DNA of 64,000 bases from Dyella humicola (GTDB lineage: Bacteria > Pseudomonadota > Gammaproteobacteria > Xanthomonadales > Rhodanobacteraceae): the NCBI RefSeq assembly GCF_026283945.1, contig NZ_JAPDPC010000001.1, forward strand, positions 124,001 through 188,000. The letters are read 5' to 3'. The translations under genes and the position numbers were made by a program. Below, one piece after another: positions 1 through 9,895 of this stretch (position 1 is the first letter of the stretch; every line of letters begins with the position of its first letter). The notes below the pieces were generated by a model. That model was not told where the DNA came from. It made no database searches and saw only the letters and a list, made by a program, of their open reading frames with translations.

Positions 1-838
1 CAATCAGCAACCAAAACTGAAAGCTCGTCTTGCCGAGATGCCGGCATGGCGTGATGAGCTCATGGTTGATGTTGAGCAGTACAAGCGACAGATTCTCGAG
101 TCGGCCTATCCTGAAGAAGACGAAGTAGAGATCTGGCCAAAGTGGCTGGACGAGCCCCTCGTTCTAAAAGGCGGCGACGTCGTGCGGGCCGCGACTGACA
201 TGTCACAGCTTGCGGCCGAGCGGATACTGGAATTTCTGTATCGATCCTCTGTAAGCCTTTCGCAGCTGACTCACGTTTTGTTTGCGGGAGGAGTCTGTCA
301 ATGCGATCTGATCCGCGAAATGCTCCGTGACAAGCTGCCAGACATCGAAGTGATCGAAACGTCGGCTCCGCAGCAGCTGACCGGCCGAGGCTGCGGCCGT
401 TTGCTCCAGTATGGGTTCGAGGTCCAGCTCGCTTCCGACTTTGGTGTCAGGCAGTCGGATGGGACATTCTGCGGAATTCTTCCAGCAGGGCATGACTTGG
501 GTCTAGGGACCTACCGTGTGGCCGATTTCATGCTGACAGACGCGCTGGCTCCTGAGGCGATATTCGATTTCGGCATTGTTTCTTCGAGCGCCGAGCGCTC
601 TGACATGATGTCGGGAAGCGCCGAGGGTTTCCTTAGTCTTAGCACAATGTTCCTGCGATGCCAGCAGAGCTTGGGTCAGCTCCGCGGGGGCTCACATGAC
701 GTCGTGCGACTATACTCAGGCATCACTCATTCGCTCACTGTCACTGTGTTTGCACAATCAAATGTTGGTGGCTCATCGGATAGCCGAAGCATCACCGGCG
801 TACCCCTTTTGATCCGGCTGAACGGGATTGATTCATGA
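1..838 (+). CDS. Hsp70-like ATPase, 3' part only
   Basis: The frame is open from base 2 to the stop at 838, so the gene begins upstream of the window and only its last ~279 residues are seen. A stretch around bases 274-300 (VLFAGGVCQCDLIREML) resembles the glycine-rich adenosine-contacting loop of the Hsp70/actin fold (compare VLVGGSSRIPLVRE), followed by a strand and helix as in Hsp70 subdomain IIA. The C-terminal ~130 residues resemble a substrate-binding region only loosely. The stop overlaps the next start (ATGA), so it is the upstream member of the five-gene operon. Hsp70-like proteins without J-domain partners recur in defence loci; the role here is inferred, probably assembly or regulation of the helicase complex. 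Confidence 0.6.
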   Translation, partial: NQQPKLKARLAEMPAWRDELMVDVEQYKRQILESAYPEEDEVEIWPKWLDEPLVLKGGDVVRAATDMSQLAAERILEFLYRSSVSLSQLTHVLFAGGVCQCDLIREMLRDKLPDIEVIETSAPQQLTGRGCGRLLQYGFEVQLASDFGVRQSDGTFCGILPAGHDLGLGTYRVADFMLTDALAPEAIFDFGIVSSSAERSDMMSGSAEGFLSLSTMFLRCQQSLGQLRGGSHDVVRLYSGITHSLTVTVFAQSNVGGSSDSRSITGVPLLIRLNGIDS

Positions 839-2997
839 AGCCCAACATCCGGCTGCAAACCAACGTTTTATGTGTGAAGCAAGGTAGCCAAAGCCTGACT
901 CACAGCGAAATCGTCGGCCGTCTTGGATATTTCGAACTGGCTGAGTACAGGCGGATTAACCCTGTCCTATGGACTCAGGCTCCCAACTACCGATGGACGG
1001 ACCGCCAGCGGTGGGAACTCGATGGTCCACGTGGACGCACGAAGGAAAGTTCCGGAAGTCTGTGGCAACGACGGCCCGACATGCGTCCGGTGCCGCCATC
1101 ACAATTGCAAAACCCCTTTGAAGTCCAGACAGACATCCTTGTGTCAGAGAGGGGGCGGCGCTCGTTGAGTTCGATGGAACCATTGATTCCTGTGGTTTCG
1201 CTTCCCTCTGAGCCCACGGATGTCTGCTCGGAACAGGACAGTGTCATTACCGCAGGCATCCAAGAGGATCTGCTGGTTGTTGCGCCGCCTGGCACAGGCA
1301 AGACGCACACACTGATCGAGAGAATAGCGTACCTGATCTCGCATGGGCACGTTGAAAATCCTCGTGAGCAAATACTGGTTCTGAGTTTTACCCGGTCCGC
1401 TGTCGCCGAGCTGAAGAAGCGATTGCTTGCGAAGGTCCATGCCGGAGGTTCGGGGGATCTGCTCTACGCACAGATACGCACGTTCGATTCACTGGCCACG
1501 AATCTGCTTCGGATGGACCTGCATCAGGACAGCATTGCTGGGGGTTACGACAATCGGATAGCCCAGCTCAACGAACTCTTGGGCAAGGGGAAACTTCCAC
1601 ATACAAAGGACGCCCTATCGAAAGTGCGATTTCTCCTCGTGGACGAGGTGCAAGATCTCAACGGCGACCGCGCAAGGATGGTTCTGGCGATTGCAAGCGA
1701 CGTCGCAAAAAGCGGTGGCTGCTGCATGTTTCTTGGCGATCCAGCCCAAGCGATCTACGATTTCGAGGAATCCAAAGACGCCGAGAACGCATTCACCTCA
1801 ATCGATTTCCTGCGGAAGATCACGGAAGGCAGCTACTCGGGGAGATCGCCCGCAAGGGAGGAATATTCCGAGTATCGCCGCTTCGAAACCCGGGAAATGC
1901 TGGACTTCGTTAGGGCTGCGAGAGCAGCGATGGGAAGCAACGGCTCACATCCGGATGGTTCCCACCTCGACGAGCTTCTCGGCGCCCTGGGAGAGCGGAC
2001 AAGTCTATCCAGTGTTCCCGCGCTAGTTAATCCCACGACGACAACCGCGATCCTGACAAGAAACAATCTAGAGGCCTACTGGATCTGTGACTGGCTCACT
2101 AAGCGCGGTATCGAGGCGGATCTGTGGCGCGGCGCCGGCGGGAGCTATTGGCCAGGTTGGATCGGCAGACTATTCCTGGGATTCCAGGGCGAATGGATTT
2201 CAATCGAGAAGGCCCGTCAGCGGTGGGAAAAGCACGTCGCGGCGTATACAAGCATTACGTTCGAAGAGGCGGTTTGTTTCCTCGAGAAACAGGGGTTGAG
2301 TGAGCCCGGCGCGGGAACCATCCAGCTGGGGCCGATTTCCGACCACCTCCTGAATGGTTCTCCAGTCAATCCACAGGGAAACGCGAAATCGAGAATCGTA
2401 ATTTCCACGGTCCATCGATCGAAGGGACTTGAGTTCGATGATGTCCTTTTGCTCTCGCCTAGTGGAATGGATGGTGCCGATGAAATCCGGATCGTCTATG
2501 TGGCCGCCACCCGAGCAAAGCGAAAGTTCCGTGTGCTGGAGCGGGATAGCCAAGTGATCAGGAAGGGAAACAGGCAAAGCCGCTCATTGAAAACAAGCGG
2601 ATTCCACATATTCAGCTACCCGAAGGCGCCGCGGATTGGACTTCTGGTCGACGGATATGACGTCATTGATCCTGATTCAATTCTGAGCCTCGAGGAGCCT
2701 CTCGCTGCCCAGAAGAGGCTGTGGGAGGAATGCGCCGGACGACCAAGAACAATGGAGGTAATTGGACTGTCCGCCACAGTTTCCGGGAATACGATCGGGC
2801 AGCTCAGCCGCAAGTATGCGGGTGACATAGGCATCCTCCGCCGCTGCCGCGGCGTTCCCAATTCTGGCCTCGATGGCCTTCAGGTTGTCGATCTGGCAAC
2901 CGTCTCAATCCAGGCATTCGGAAATACAGCAGAAGACGAGCTTGGCACTGCGAGGCTTGCAATTGTCCCCGTCGTAACTGGCGTTGCGTCCATATAG
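835..2997 (+). CDS. UvrD/Rep-type superfamily 1 helicase
   Basis: A 720-residue SF1 helicase. The first ~130 residues match no domain I recognise. Walker A is APPGTGKTHT near residue 151, the motif II box is LLVDEVQDL near 266, motif III lies in the GDPAQAIYDFE segment, and the C-terminal motifs are VHRSKGLEFDDVLL and VYVAATRAKR. This is the UvrD-like layout without an obvious nuclease domain. The ATG at 835 overlaps the previous stop by four bases, so the two genes are probably translationally coupled. Base composition is visibly less GC-rich than the core genes to the right, consistent with transfer. A DNA-unwinding or translocating role beside the DrmA-like helicase is inferred. Confidence 0.85.
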   Translation: MKPNIRLQTNVLCVKQGSQSLTHSEIVGRLGYFELAEYRRINPVLWTQAPNYRWTDRQRWELDGPRGRTKESSGSLWQRRPDMRPVPPSQLQNPFEVQTDILVSERGRRSLSSMEPLIPVVSLPSEPTDVCSEQDSVITAGIQEDLLVVAPPGTGKTHTLIERIAYLISHGHVENPREQILVLSFTRSAVAELKKRLLAKVHAGGSGDLLYAQIRTFDSLATNLLRMDLHQDSIAGGYDNRIAQLNELLGKGKLPHTKDALSKVRFLLVDEVQDLNGDRARMVLAIASDVAKSGGCCMFLGDPAQAIYDFEESKDAENAFTSIDFLRKITEGSYSGRSPAREEYSEYRRFETREMLDFVRAARAAMGSNGSHPDGSHLDELLGALGERTSLSSVPALVNPTTTTAILTRNNLEAYWICDWLTKRGIEADLWRGAGGSYWPGWIGRLFLGFQGEWISIEKARQRWEKHVAAYTSITFEEAVCFLEKQGLSEPGAGTIQLGPISDHLLNGSPVNPQGNAKSRIVISTVHRSKGLEFDDVLLLSPSGMDGADEIRIVYVAATRAKRKFRVLERDSQVIRKGNRQSRSLKTSGFHIFSYPKAPRIGLLVDGYDVIDPDSILSLEEPLAAQKRLWEECAGRPRTMEVIGLSATVSGNTIGQLSRKYAGDIGILRRCRGVPNSGLDGLQVVDLATVSIQAFGNTAEDELGTARLAIVPVVTGVASI

Positions 2998-3004
2998 GTC
3001 AAGC

Positions 3005-6000
3005 ATGAACAATTTTGAACAAGCCAGAGACCTCCTGACTAGCGACTTGCGTAAGTACCTTATCGGTCCTGCTGAGGGGGAAGAAGAGATAATTCCGGAA
3101 AGAGCCAGCGACCGGTATCACGTGGGCAGTCTCGCTCCCTCGGGAACCATCGTTTCCCAAGAGGAGGACGACGCTGATGATTCCGCAGATGCGAGTGGAG
3201 CAGAAGGAAAGAGCGGCGACGGTGTCCTTGCGCTGGCAAATGCCGCACAGCAGTCTGCGGTGGGTTTCACCTTCCAGGTTCCCACGAACAGGCGCGTGCT
3301 GATAGATGTGTCGTGGGCCGACTACATTGCCGTAGCCGACAAGAAATCTGGCACGGTTTCGGTCAATGGATCCCAGTCGGGCGACCATTGTTCCGACGGC
3401 GCCGTAAGCCAGTCTGCAAGCACGAGCTCCTGGAGATGGCGCCGCTCACCACATGTCCTGAACGACATTGTGCTTCCTCTCCAGATTCTCGATAAATCCG
3501 GATCGGAGCAGATCGCATCCGATGGCGACATAAGTCTTGAGCTTCACGAGCGTGTGAGTGGAAACCTGAGGATTGTTACAGTCTCCCTTGTGAACCGTCG
3601 GCCGCGTCCCGATCGAGAAAAGAGACGGGAACAGGGCGTTCCGCCAGAGGACGCCAATATTTATCAGGTCTCGCTTTCAATCCGCTCGGAAGATGGGTCG
3701 AAAGCATTTGTCTCAAGATCAAGTAGCGAGATGATCTCCGATCCAGAGTTCCTCGTTCACGAGTTGCTCTACCGCAACGTGAGGCAGTATGCCGTAGGAC
3801 ATGGATGTGCAACAGACTGGTCGCCCGATGGAACGGACGCAAGCGTAGCGAAGATCTGGTCAGACTGGCTGCCAACCTCTGAGGTCTTTAAGGCGTCTTC
3901 AAGGGTCGAATCACTCGACGGTTCCACAGCGCTAGATGTCGCGTACCTCGCTTCTGCCCAAAGAAAGGAATTGATCGAAGAGCTTGGGGCTCTGCCGAAC
4001 GCCTACGCCAGCTGGATCGCCGGTCTGCGTTCCTCGCTTGACGAAGTAGTCAAGGAATGCGACTCCAACGTCGCGTCGCGTATTCGGGGAGTCGCCACAA
4101 AAAATCTGGACGCGTGCGAGCGCGTAAACAACCGCATCAGGGAAGGAATCGCCTTGATCGCCTCTGACGATCATGTCTTTTGTTCGTTTGCACTTGCCAA
4201 CGCAGCGATGGAAGCAAGCATGAGGATCGCGCGGCCCATGAGCACGCCGCTATGGCGTCCATTTCAGTTGGCCTTCCTGCTTCTGGCCATGCCGTCTACT
4301 GCGTCGGGTGACCATCCGGAGCGCTTAACTCTGGATCTGATCTGGTTTCCCACCGGTGGCGGAAAAACTGAAGCCTATCTAGGACTTGTCGCGTTCACCC
4401 TGTTCCATCGCCGACTGTCAGCGTCAAATCCCAGGGATGGCGGGGGAACGGCTGTAATCACGCGCTACACGCTCCGCCTGCTTACCATGCAGCAGTTCGA
4501 GCGTGCGGCCAGGACGGTAATGGCGTGCGAAGTGCTGCGGCGCAAGGATCCGGCTGGCTTAGGTTCTGAACCTTTCTCCATCGGCCTTTTCGTTGGCAAT
4601 GGCGTCACTCCCGGCGATCTTGCGACTGCCCAGAGAGTGCTGGAAGGAACAAACGAGGACAAGTCGCTCGCGACGCTACCTGTGACCAAGTGCCCCTGGT
4701 GTTCTGAAAAGATACGATCCAATCGCGACCAAACAATCGACCGCAGTGGGCTTAGGGTCGTTACTCGATGCCATAACCAGGCCTGTGATTTTCAAGCCGG
4801 TTTGCCTATCGCATGCGTGGATGAGGAACTGTTTGCCCATCCTCCTTCGATGATCATTGGTACCGTCGATAAGTTCGCCATGATGGCCTGGGAGCCACGG
4901 ATTGGCCGTCTGTTCGGCCGGCCGAATCTATCGAGGCCGCCAAGCCTCATCATTCAGGATGAGTTGCACCTCATAGGCGACGCTCTGGGGTCGATCACTG
5001 GCCTGTACGAGACCGCCGTCGATCTCCTCTGCTCTGAAAATGGAGTTCAGCCGAAGATTGTCGGGTCAACGGCGACCATCAGGCGCGCCAGAGCCCAGTC
5101 ACACTCAGTTTTTCTCCGGGAAGTTGCGCAGTTTCCGCCAAACGGGCTCAACTACGACGACTCATTCTTTTACCGCGAGGACCGGTCAAACGCAGGGCGG
5201 GTCTACATGGGAGTGCATGCACAGGGAAGATCACCGAAGCATACGCTGGCGCGACTGATCGGGATTCTCGGTCAGGGTGCCATGTCAATCAAAGACAAGA
5301 CAGCTCAGGATCACTACTGGACGCTGGTCACCTACTTCAACAGTCTTCGCGAGCTGGGAGGCGCCTGGGTGCTTGGACTGGATGACGTTCCCAAGTACAT
5401 CAAGGCAATGCCGGCGAAGCAAATGCCCGATCGGCGTCTCGGCGAACCTACAGAACTGACGAGCCACCTGCCATCCACAGCGATTCCTGGCGTCTTGGAA
5501 AGGATCGCTGCATCGAGAAATTCTGATGACGACGATCGCGAAACCGTTGACCTGCTCCTGTGCACAAACATGATTTCCGTAGGTGTCGACATCGATAGAC
5601 TGGGTCTCATGATCGTCAACGGACAACCGAAGACCACGGCCGAGTACATACAGGCAACAAGCCGGGTAGGAAGGCCGGAAGGCGCGGCGGGTCTCGTAGT
5701 GACCCTGTACAACTGGACCAGGCCACGGGATCGATCGCACTACGAGAGGTTCAGGTCGTATCACGAGAGCTTCTATCGAAATGTCGAAGCGACAAGCGCG
5801 ACGCCATTCTCAATGCGTGCGCGTGATCGCGGCCTACATGGGGTTTTCGTTTCGCTGATGAGACTCACGATTCCTCAGCTGGCGGATTCGCCGATGACAA
5901 TTGATGATCCTGCAGTCAAACCTCGAGTCGCCCTCATCATGAGTTCCATTGTGGATCGGGCGCAACGGGTTTCCGGGTCGGAGGACGTTGCAGCTGAGGT

Positions 6001-6199
6001 CCTGGAGGAACTTGAGTACATTCGCGACAAGATCCGGGCTGTCGCCGAAATGGAGGGCGTTTGGCATCGCGGTTCGGGTGTCCGCGTCCTCCGCAGGCCA
6101 AATGAGGCAAGAGGTGTCGGAGGTGGGATAGAGACGCCGCAGTCCATGAGGGACGTAGATCCGCCCTGTGCCATTGAACTCAAATCTCTTTCGTCTTAA
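3005..6199 (+). CDS. DrmA-like superfamily 2 helicase (DISARM-type)
   Basis: About 1,064 residues from the ATG at 3005. An in-frame TTG at 2984 would overlap the UvrD gene and is less likely. Walker A is FPTGGGKTEAYLG near residue 448; motif II is QDELHLIG near 651; the late motifs are NMISVGVDIDRL and QATSRVGRPEG near 880. Two cysteine pairs (KCPWC and RCHNQAC, residues ~562-593) between motifs suggest a zinc ribbon. The N-terminal ~150 residues carry an acidic low-complexity stretch (EEDDADDSADASG). This arrangement, followed immediately by a DUF1998 gene, is characteristic of DrmA in DISARM phage-defence systems, where DrmA-DrmB bind and translocate on DNA. Assignment to the family is firm by pattern; membership of a DISARM class is not. 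Confidence 0.85.
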   Translation: MNNFEQARDLLTSDLRKYLIGPAEGEEEIIPERASDRYHVGSLAPSGTIVSQEEDDADDSADASGAEGKSGDGVLALANAAQQSAVGFTFQVPTNRRVLIDVSWADYIAVADKKSGTVSVNGSQSGDHCSDGAVSQSASTSSWRWRRSPHVLNDIVLPLQILDKSGSEQIASDGDISLELHERVSGNLRIVTVSLVNRRPRPDREKRREQGVPPEDANIYQVSLSIRSEDGSKAFVSRSSSEMISDPEFLVHELLYRNVRQYAVGHGCATDWSPDGTDASVAKIWSDWLPTSEVFKASSRVESLDGSTALDVAYLASAQRKELIEELGALPNAYASWIAGLRSSLDEVVKECDSNVASRIRGVATKNLDACERVNNRIREGIALIASDDHVFCSFALANAAMEASMRIARPMSTPLWRPFQLAFLLLAMPSTASGDHPERLTLDLIWFPTGGGKTEAYLGLVAFTLFHRRLSASNPRDGGGTAVITRYTLRLLTMQQFERAARTVMACEVLRRKDPAGLGSEPFSIGLFVGNGVTPGDLATAQRVLEGTNEDKSLATLPVTKCPWCSEKIRSNRDQTIDRSGLRVVTRCHNQACDFQAGLPIACVDEELFAHPPSMIIGTVDKFAMMAWEPRIGRLFGRPNLSRPPSLIIQDELHLIGDALGSITGLYETAVDLLCSENGVQPKIVGSTATIRRARAQSHSVFLREVAQFPPNGLNYDDSFFYREDRSNAGRVYMGVHAQGRSPKHTLARLIGILGQGAMSIKDKTAQDHYWTLVTYFNSLRELGGAWVLGLDDVPKYIKAMPAKQMPDRRLGEPTELTSHLPSTAIPGVLERIAASRNSDDDDRETVDLLLCTNMISVGVDIDRLGLMIVNGQPKTTAEYIQATSRVGRPEGAAGLVVTLYNWTRPRDRSHYERFRSYHESFYRNVEATSATPFSMRARDRGLHGVFVSLMRLTIPQLADSPMTIDDPAVKPRVALIMSSIVDRAQRVSGSEDVAAEVLEELEYIRDKIRAVAEMEGVWHRGSGVRVLRRPNEARGVGGGIETPQSMRDVDPPCAIELKSLSS

Positions 6200-6212
6200 T
6201 CAGGCTTAGACA

Positions 6213-8117
6213 GTGAACCGACCTCCCAACCGCGCGCGTCAGGAAGTGAAGCCATCGAAGACCACAGTCGGAAAGCTTGGCATGTCCCAGGCGGTATCGA
6301 CATTTGGCATCGGTTCCATTTACGAGATGCGCTCCGCGGGCAACTCTGGCGACCTTGTTCTTCATTCTGTGATGATGGCTGGACTTGAATACTGGCCCCT
6401 AGATAACTCGAGTATCCTGCGAGAACCATCTCTGGCACATGCGCTCGGGGTGAATGTGTTCCGTCGACCTCCAGTGGCTGGCGACGACGCGCGGACGTCG
6501 AAGGCAATGCCAGCGGTTCGATTCCCAGGACTTCACTACTGCAGCAAGGAGTCTTGCGGCCGCGTCGGCTTCGTTGGAAAGGAATTCTCAGATGAACGCA
6601 CTAGAGGAGTCCGTTGCGCAAAGAGCGGCTGTGGAGGGAAAGGTGTTCCCTTCCGTTTCGTTGTCGCGTGCCACGACAAGCTTGATCCGGTTCAGCCTGG
6701 TCATATTGAGGATTTTCCGCACACTTGGTGGGCACACGAGTGCGATCGCGCCTGCGAGTCTCCCGTGGTTGTCCTGTCGGCCAGTACAGATAAGTCCGGC
6801 CTCGAAGGACTTAGGTTGCGTTGCACCTCTTGTGGCAAGAGCAGGAGCCTGGCTGGCATCTTCTCAGAAGGGTCACTTGCTCATCTGAGATGTCGAGGTC
6901 GGCGGCCCTGGCTCGGCGACAGCGAGGAAGGCTGCAATCGACAGCTGCGCGTTCTGCAACGAGGAGCATCCAACGTCTATTTTCCTGTAGCCGCCTCAGC
7001 GATTTCAATTCCTCCATTCTCGACCAGATTGAACAGTCTGCTTTTGGAAGTCCTTGGGCAAGGCCTGATCAACCGCATTCTCGGCGGTGATCACGGTGGA
7101 ATTGAGAATGAGATTGCAAATCTGAGGAACACACCAGGACTTGATGACCCAGACCAGTTTTCCGACCAGCAGATACGTGAGGGAATTCTTGTAGTCGCCG
7201 GTGTCCACGATGCCAACTTTGCGAATACAGAAGCAGAGCAAAAACAGCTCGAGCGCAACGCCCTCGTTATGGGACAGCATGAAGACGACGCAGGAGACTT
7301 TCATGCAGAACGTGTCCAGTTCAATCCGTCGGATGATGCCCTTGATGGCCTTATAGGGAACCTCGTCCAGGTACATCGTCTTCGCGAGGTTCGCGCATTG
7401 CGGGGATTTCAACGTGTCGACCCCACGTTTGATGGCGACCCGTACCAGCTGCAGTGTGCGCCACTCTCAAAGAGTCCTCAGTCATGGCTTCCGGCTATTG
7501 AGGTCCGTGGAGAAGGGATCTATGTCGAACTCGACTCCAGTGCAGTTGCGAAGTGGGAACTCTCACCGCCTGTACAAGCCAGGATTGGTCTAATCAGGAA
7601 GAACTATGTCAAAGCTTGCCGGAATGCCGGCCGCGATCCTGATCGCCCGCCATCGGCAAAATTTATCCTGGTGCACACGCTTTCGCATATGCTGATGAAG
7701 CAACTATCACTTGAATGCGGCTATTCGGGTTCATCGCTTCGTGAACGCCTCTACGTATCTGATGATGTTTCTCAAGAAGTACGTGCAGGCTTTCTCATGT
7801 ATACGGCTTCCTCGTCCGCGGATGGAACCCTTGGGGGCCTGGTCAGTCAGGGTGAAGCCCCGGTTTTTGCGAGGATGCTACGCAGTGCTGTTGAATCGGC
7901 ACGCTGGTGCTCATCCGATCCCCTTTGCATTGAAAGTGTTGGGCAGGGCAATGATGCCCTCAATCTTGCAGCGTGCCACGCATGCGCCCTGATTGCGGAA
8001 ACTTCCTGCGAGCGAAGGAACATGTTTCTGGATCGTGCACTTGTTGTCGGAACACTGTCGGACCGTAGTCTTGGTTTCTTCAGCAAACTCATCTTTGAAA
8101 TGGATGTCACCAACTGA
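6213..8117 (+). CDS. DrmB-like protein with DUF1998 domain
   Basis: A 634-residue protein starting at GTG 6213, 13 bases after the helicase stop. The N-terminus has the DrmB-like pattern SQAVSTFGIGSIYEM followed by a GLEYW block. Cysteine clusters lie near residues 109-140 (CSKESCGR; CAKSGCGG) and 203-235 (RCTSCGK; EGCNRQ), suggesting zinc sites. The C-terminal DUF1998 domain has HTLSHMLMKQLSLECGY near 485 and the terminal CxxC-type segment LAACHACALIAETSCERRN near 583. DUF1998 proteins accompany DrmA helicases in DISARM and form a complex with them. Its stop shares one base with the next start (TGATG), implying coupled translation. Confidence 0.85.
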   Translation: MNRPPNRARQEVKPSKTTVGKLGMSQAVSTFGIGSIYEMRSAGNSGDLVLHSVMMAGLEYWPLDNSSILREPSLAHALGVNVFRRPPVAGDDARTSKAMPAVRFPGLHYCSKESCGRVGFVGKEFSDERTRGVRCAKSGCGGKGVPFRFVVACHDKLDPVQPGHIEDFPHTWWAHECDRACESPVVVLSASTDKSGLEGLRLRCTSCGKSRSLAGIFSEGSLAHLRCRGRRPWLGDSEEGCNRQLRVLQRGASNVYFPVAASAISIPPFSTRLNSLLLEVLGQGLINRILGGDHGGIENEIANLRNTPGLDDPDQFSDQQIREGILVVAGVHDANFANTEAEQKQLERNALVMGQHEDDAGDFHAERVQFNPSDDALDGLIGNLVQVHRLREVRALRGFQRVDPTFDGDPYQLQCAPLSKSPQSWLPAIEVRGEGIYVELDSSAVAKWELSPPVQARIGLIRKNYVKACRNAGRDPDRPPSAKFILVHTLSHMLMKQLSLECGYSGSSLRERLYVSDDVSQEVRAGFLMYTASSSADGTLGGLVSQGEAPVFARMLRSAVESARWCSSDPLCIESVGQGNDALNLAACHACALIAETSCERRNMFLDRALVVGTLSDRSLGFFSKLIFEMDVTN

Positions 8118-9865
8118 TGGCGAAGATTCATCCCTCCTGTCGTCCCACTCGCTCAGACAGGGTCAGTGATGCGGAACTTGATGTGCTGGAGGCACTCACG
8201 TTGTTGCCAGACGAATGGGTCGTTCTTCACTCGTTGTGGATGAAGACACACCACACGAAACTTCACGCTGAGGCCGATTTCGTTCTGATCACTGATCGTG
8301 CAGTGATCATTCTCGAGATAAAGGGCGGTGACGTATGGCGCGATAGCGAGGGCTGGAACTTTCGCACCAAGTCCCGCAGCAGGCACAACACGAAACGTGA
8401 GGGTCCGTTTGACCAGGCACGGGGAGCTTACTATGGACTTCGCCAGTACCTTAAAGATTGCGGACACCAAGAACTCTTCAATGAGCTTGTGTGGGGTTAC
8501 GGCGTTATCTGTCCAGAGTGCATTCTCAAAGTGCCTCACGATGATGCGTTTGCCGACAAGGCAATGCTGCTGGATGAACGGGGCTTTCCGGGAAAACTGG
8601 GCGCTTATATCAATGAGCTCACCGATTACTGGACTCAACGTCTGGTAAACGACAACCAGGGCGGCAGGAAAGTCAGAGATGCCCGCATTAGTCTGCCGCG
8701 CCGGCTGGAGCTAGTGCGACTGTTGCGCCCAAATTTTGAGCTGGTTACCGGCGTCGGTGCTGAAAGTACTCACGTTGAGAGGGAGTTGATAAGACTTACT
8801 GATCGTCAGCTCGTGGCTCTGGACTATATGGCTCTGGAGCCACGTAACCTGCTTATCGGCGCGGCAGGGACGGGGAAGACAGTCCTTCTGATAGAACAGG
8901 CGCGGCGATCGGCTTCGGAAGGAAAGAAAACTCTGGTCCTCTGCTTCAATAAAATTCTGGCAAGGAAAATGGCTACAAGTCTCCAGGTCGATGGTGTCGA
9001 GGTGGGGAGCTACCACCAATTCGCTGTACGCCTTTGCGCAAAATCAGGACTGGCTGCCAAGTTTTCGGAGTCGTGGGACGAGTTCTGTATTTCTCTCAGG
9101 GAGCAATCAGCTGAACTGATCTCATCGATGACTGTCGACGACCTATACGACTACGTGCTGATCGATGAAGGGCAGGACCTCATGAACTATGAGTTCATGG
9201 AGCTAGTGAGCTGTGTCCTTAAAGGGGGTCTTGAGTGCGGAAGCTGGATGATCTCCTGCGACGAGCGGCAGGCTATATTCCATGACAATTTTGACGAGTC
9301 GCTTATTGCACGGCTTCGCGGTGTCGCAAAGCAGACCCCCCTTGCTCTCAACTGTCGAAACACCCGACAGATCGCCGCGTATGTTTCGGGATTCTCTGGC
9401 GAGGGAGCAACCTCGACCCGGGGTGTAAACGGCGAGATCCCATTGTTTCGGTACTTTGATACCCGTGAGGACTACCTGAAAGTCCTCAAGAAAGTCGTGA
9501 ACGAGCTTGTCCACTCCTTCATTGATGCCGGACTTGCTGCTTCCGAGATTGTAATTCTTTTTACAGACAAGGAATTTGTTCCCGACGAAGTAACGAGACC
9601 GGGATTTTTTCTGCGCGCCGTTAGCCCATTCGACCCTGACGTTTCTGCTGGTGACCGCATCCAGATTTCGAGCGTTCAAGCCTACAAGGGACTGGAGGCG
9701 AAGGCGATCGTGTTGCTGGGCATCAAGGAGTTTAGCGGTAGATCATCTCGTGGTCTTTTCTACGTGGGTGCATCAAGAGCGAAGAGTAACTTGAGGGTTA
9801 TCCTCCACAAGGATTGCGACTACGCAAAGAATGTCATTCCGCAAATTTCCGAGATCCTGAGATGA
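8117..9865 (+). CDS. NERD nuclease-domain / UvrD-helicase fusion
   Basis: A 582-residue fusion. Residues ~15-130 form a NERD domain (nuclease-related, PD-(D/E)xK fold): HAEADFVLITDRAVIILEIKGG carries the acidic residue and the ExK pair expected at the active site. An SF1 helicase follows with Walker A GAAGTGKTVLL near residue 250, motif II LIDEGQDLMNYEF near 350, and late motifs SVQAYKGLEAKAIVLLG and VGASRAKSNL. It is the last gene of the operon and starts on the A of the previous stop. A plausible effector that cleaves the DNA which the DrmA/DrmB-like pair recognises; that is inference. NERD-UvrD fusions also occur alone in other islands. Confidence 0.85.
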   Translation: MAKIHPSCRPTRSDRVSDAELDVLEALTLLPDEWVVLHSLWMKTHHTKLHAEADFVLITDRAVIILEIKGGDVWRDSEGWNFRTKSRSRHNTKREGPFDQARGAYYGLRQYLKDCGHQELFNELVWGYGVICPECILKVPHDDAFADKAMLLDERGFPGKLGAYINELTDYWTQRLVNDNQGGRKVRDARISLPRRLELVRLLRPNFELVTGVGAESTHVERELIRLTDRQLVALDYMALEPRNLLIGAAGTGKTVLLIEQARRSASEGKKTLVLCFNKILARKMATSLQVDGVEVGSYHQFAVRLCAKSGLAAKFSESWDEFCISLREQSAELISSMTVDDLYDYVLIDEGQDLMNYEFMELVSCVLKGGLECGSWMISCDERQAIFHDNFDESLIARLRGVAKQTPLALNCRNTRQIAAYVSGFSGEGATSTRGVNGEIPLFRYFDTREDYLKVLKKVVNELVHSFIDAGLAASEIVILFTDKEFVPDEVTRPGFFLRAVSPFDPDVSAGDRIQISSVQAYKGLEAKAIVLLGIKEFSGRSSRGLFYVGASRAKSNLRVILHKDCDYAKNVIPQISEILR

Positions 9866-9895
9866 AGCGGCTTTGGCTGGAATTTCTGTCCTAGA

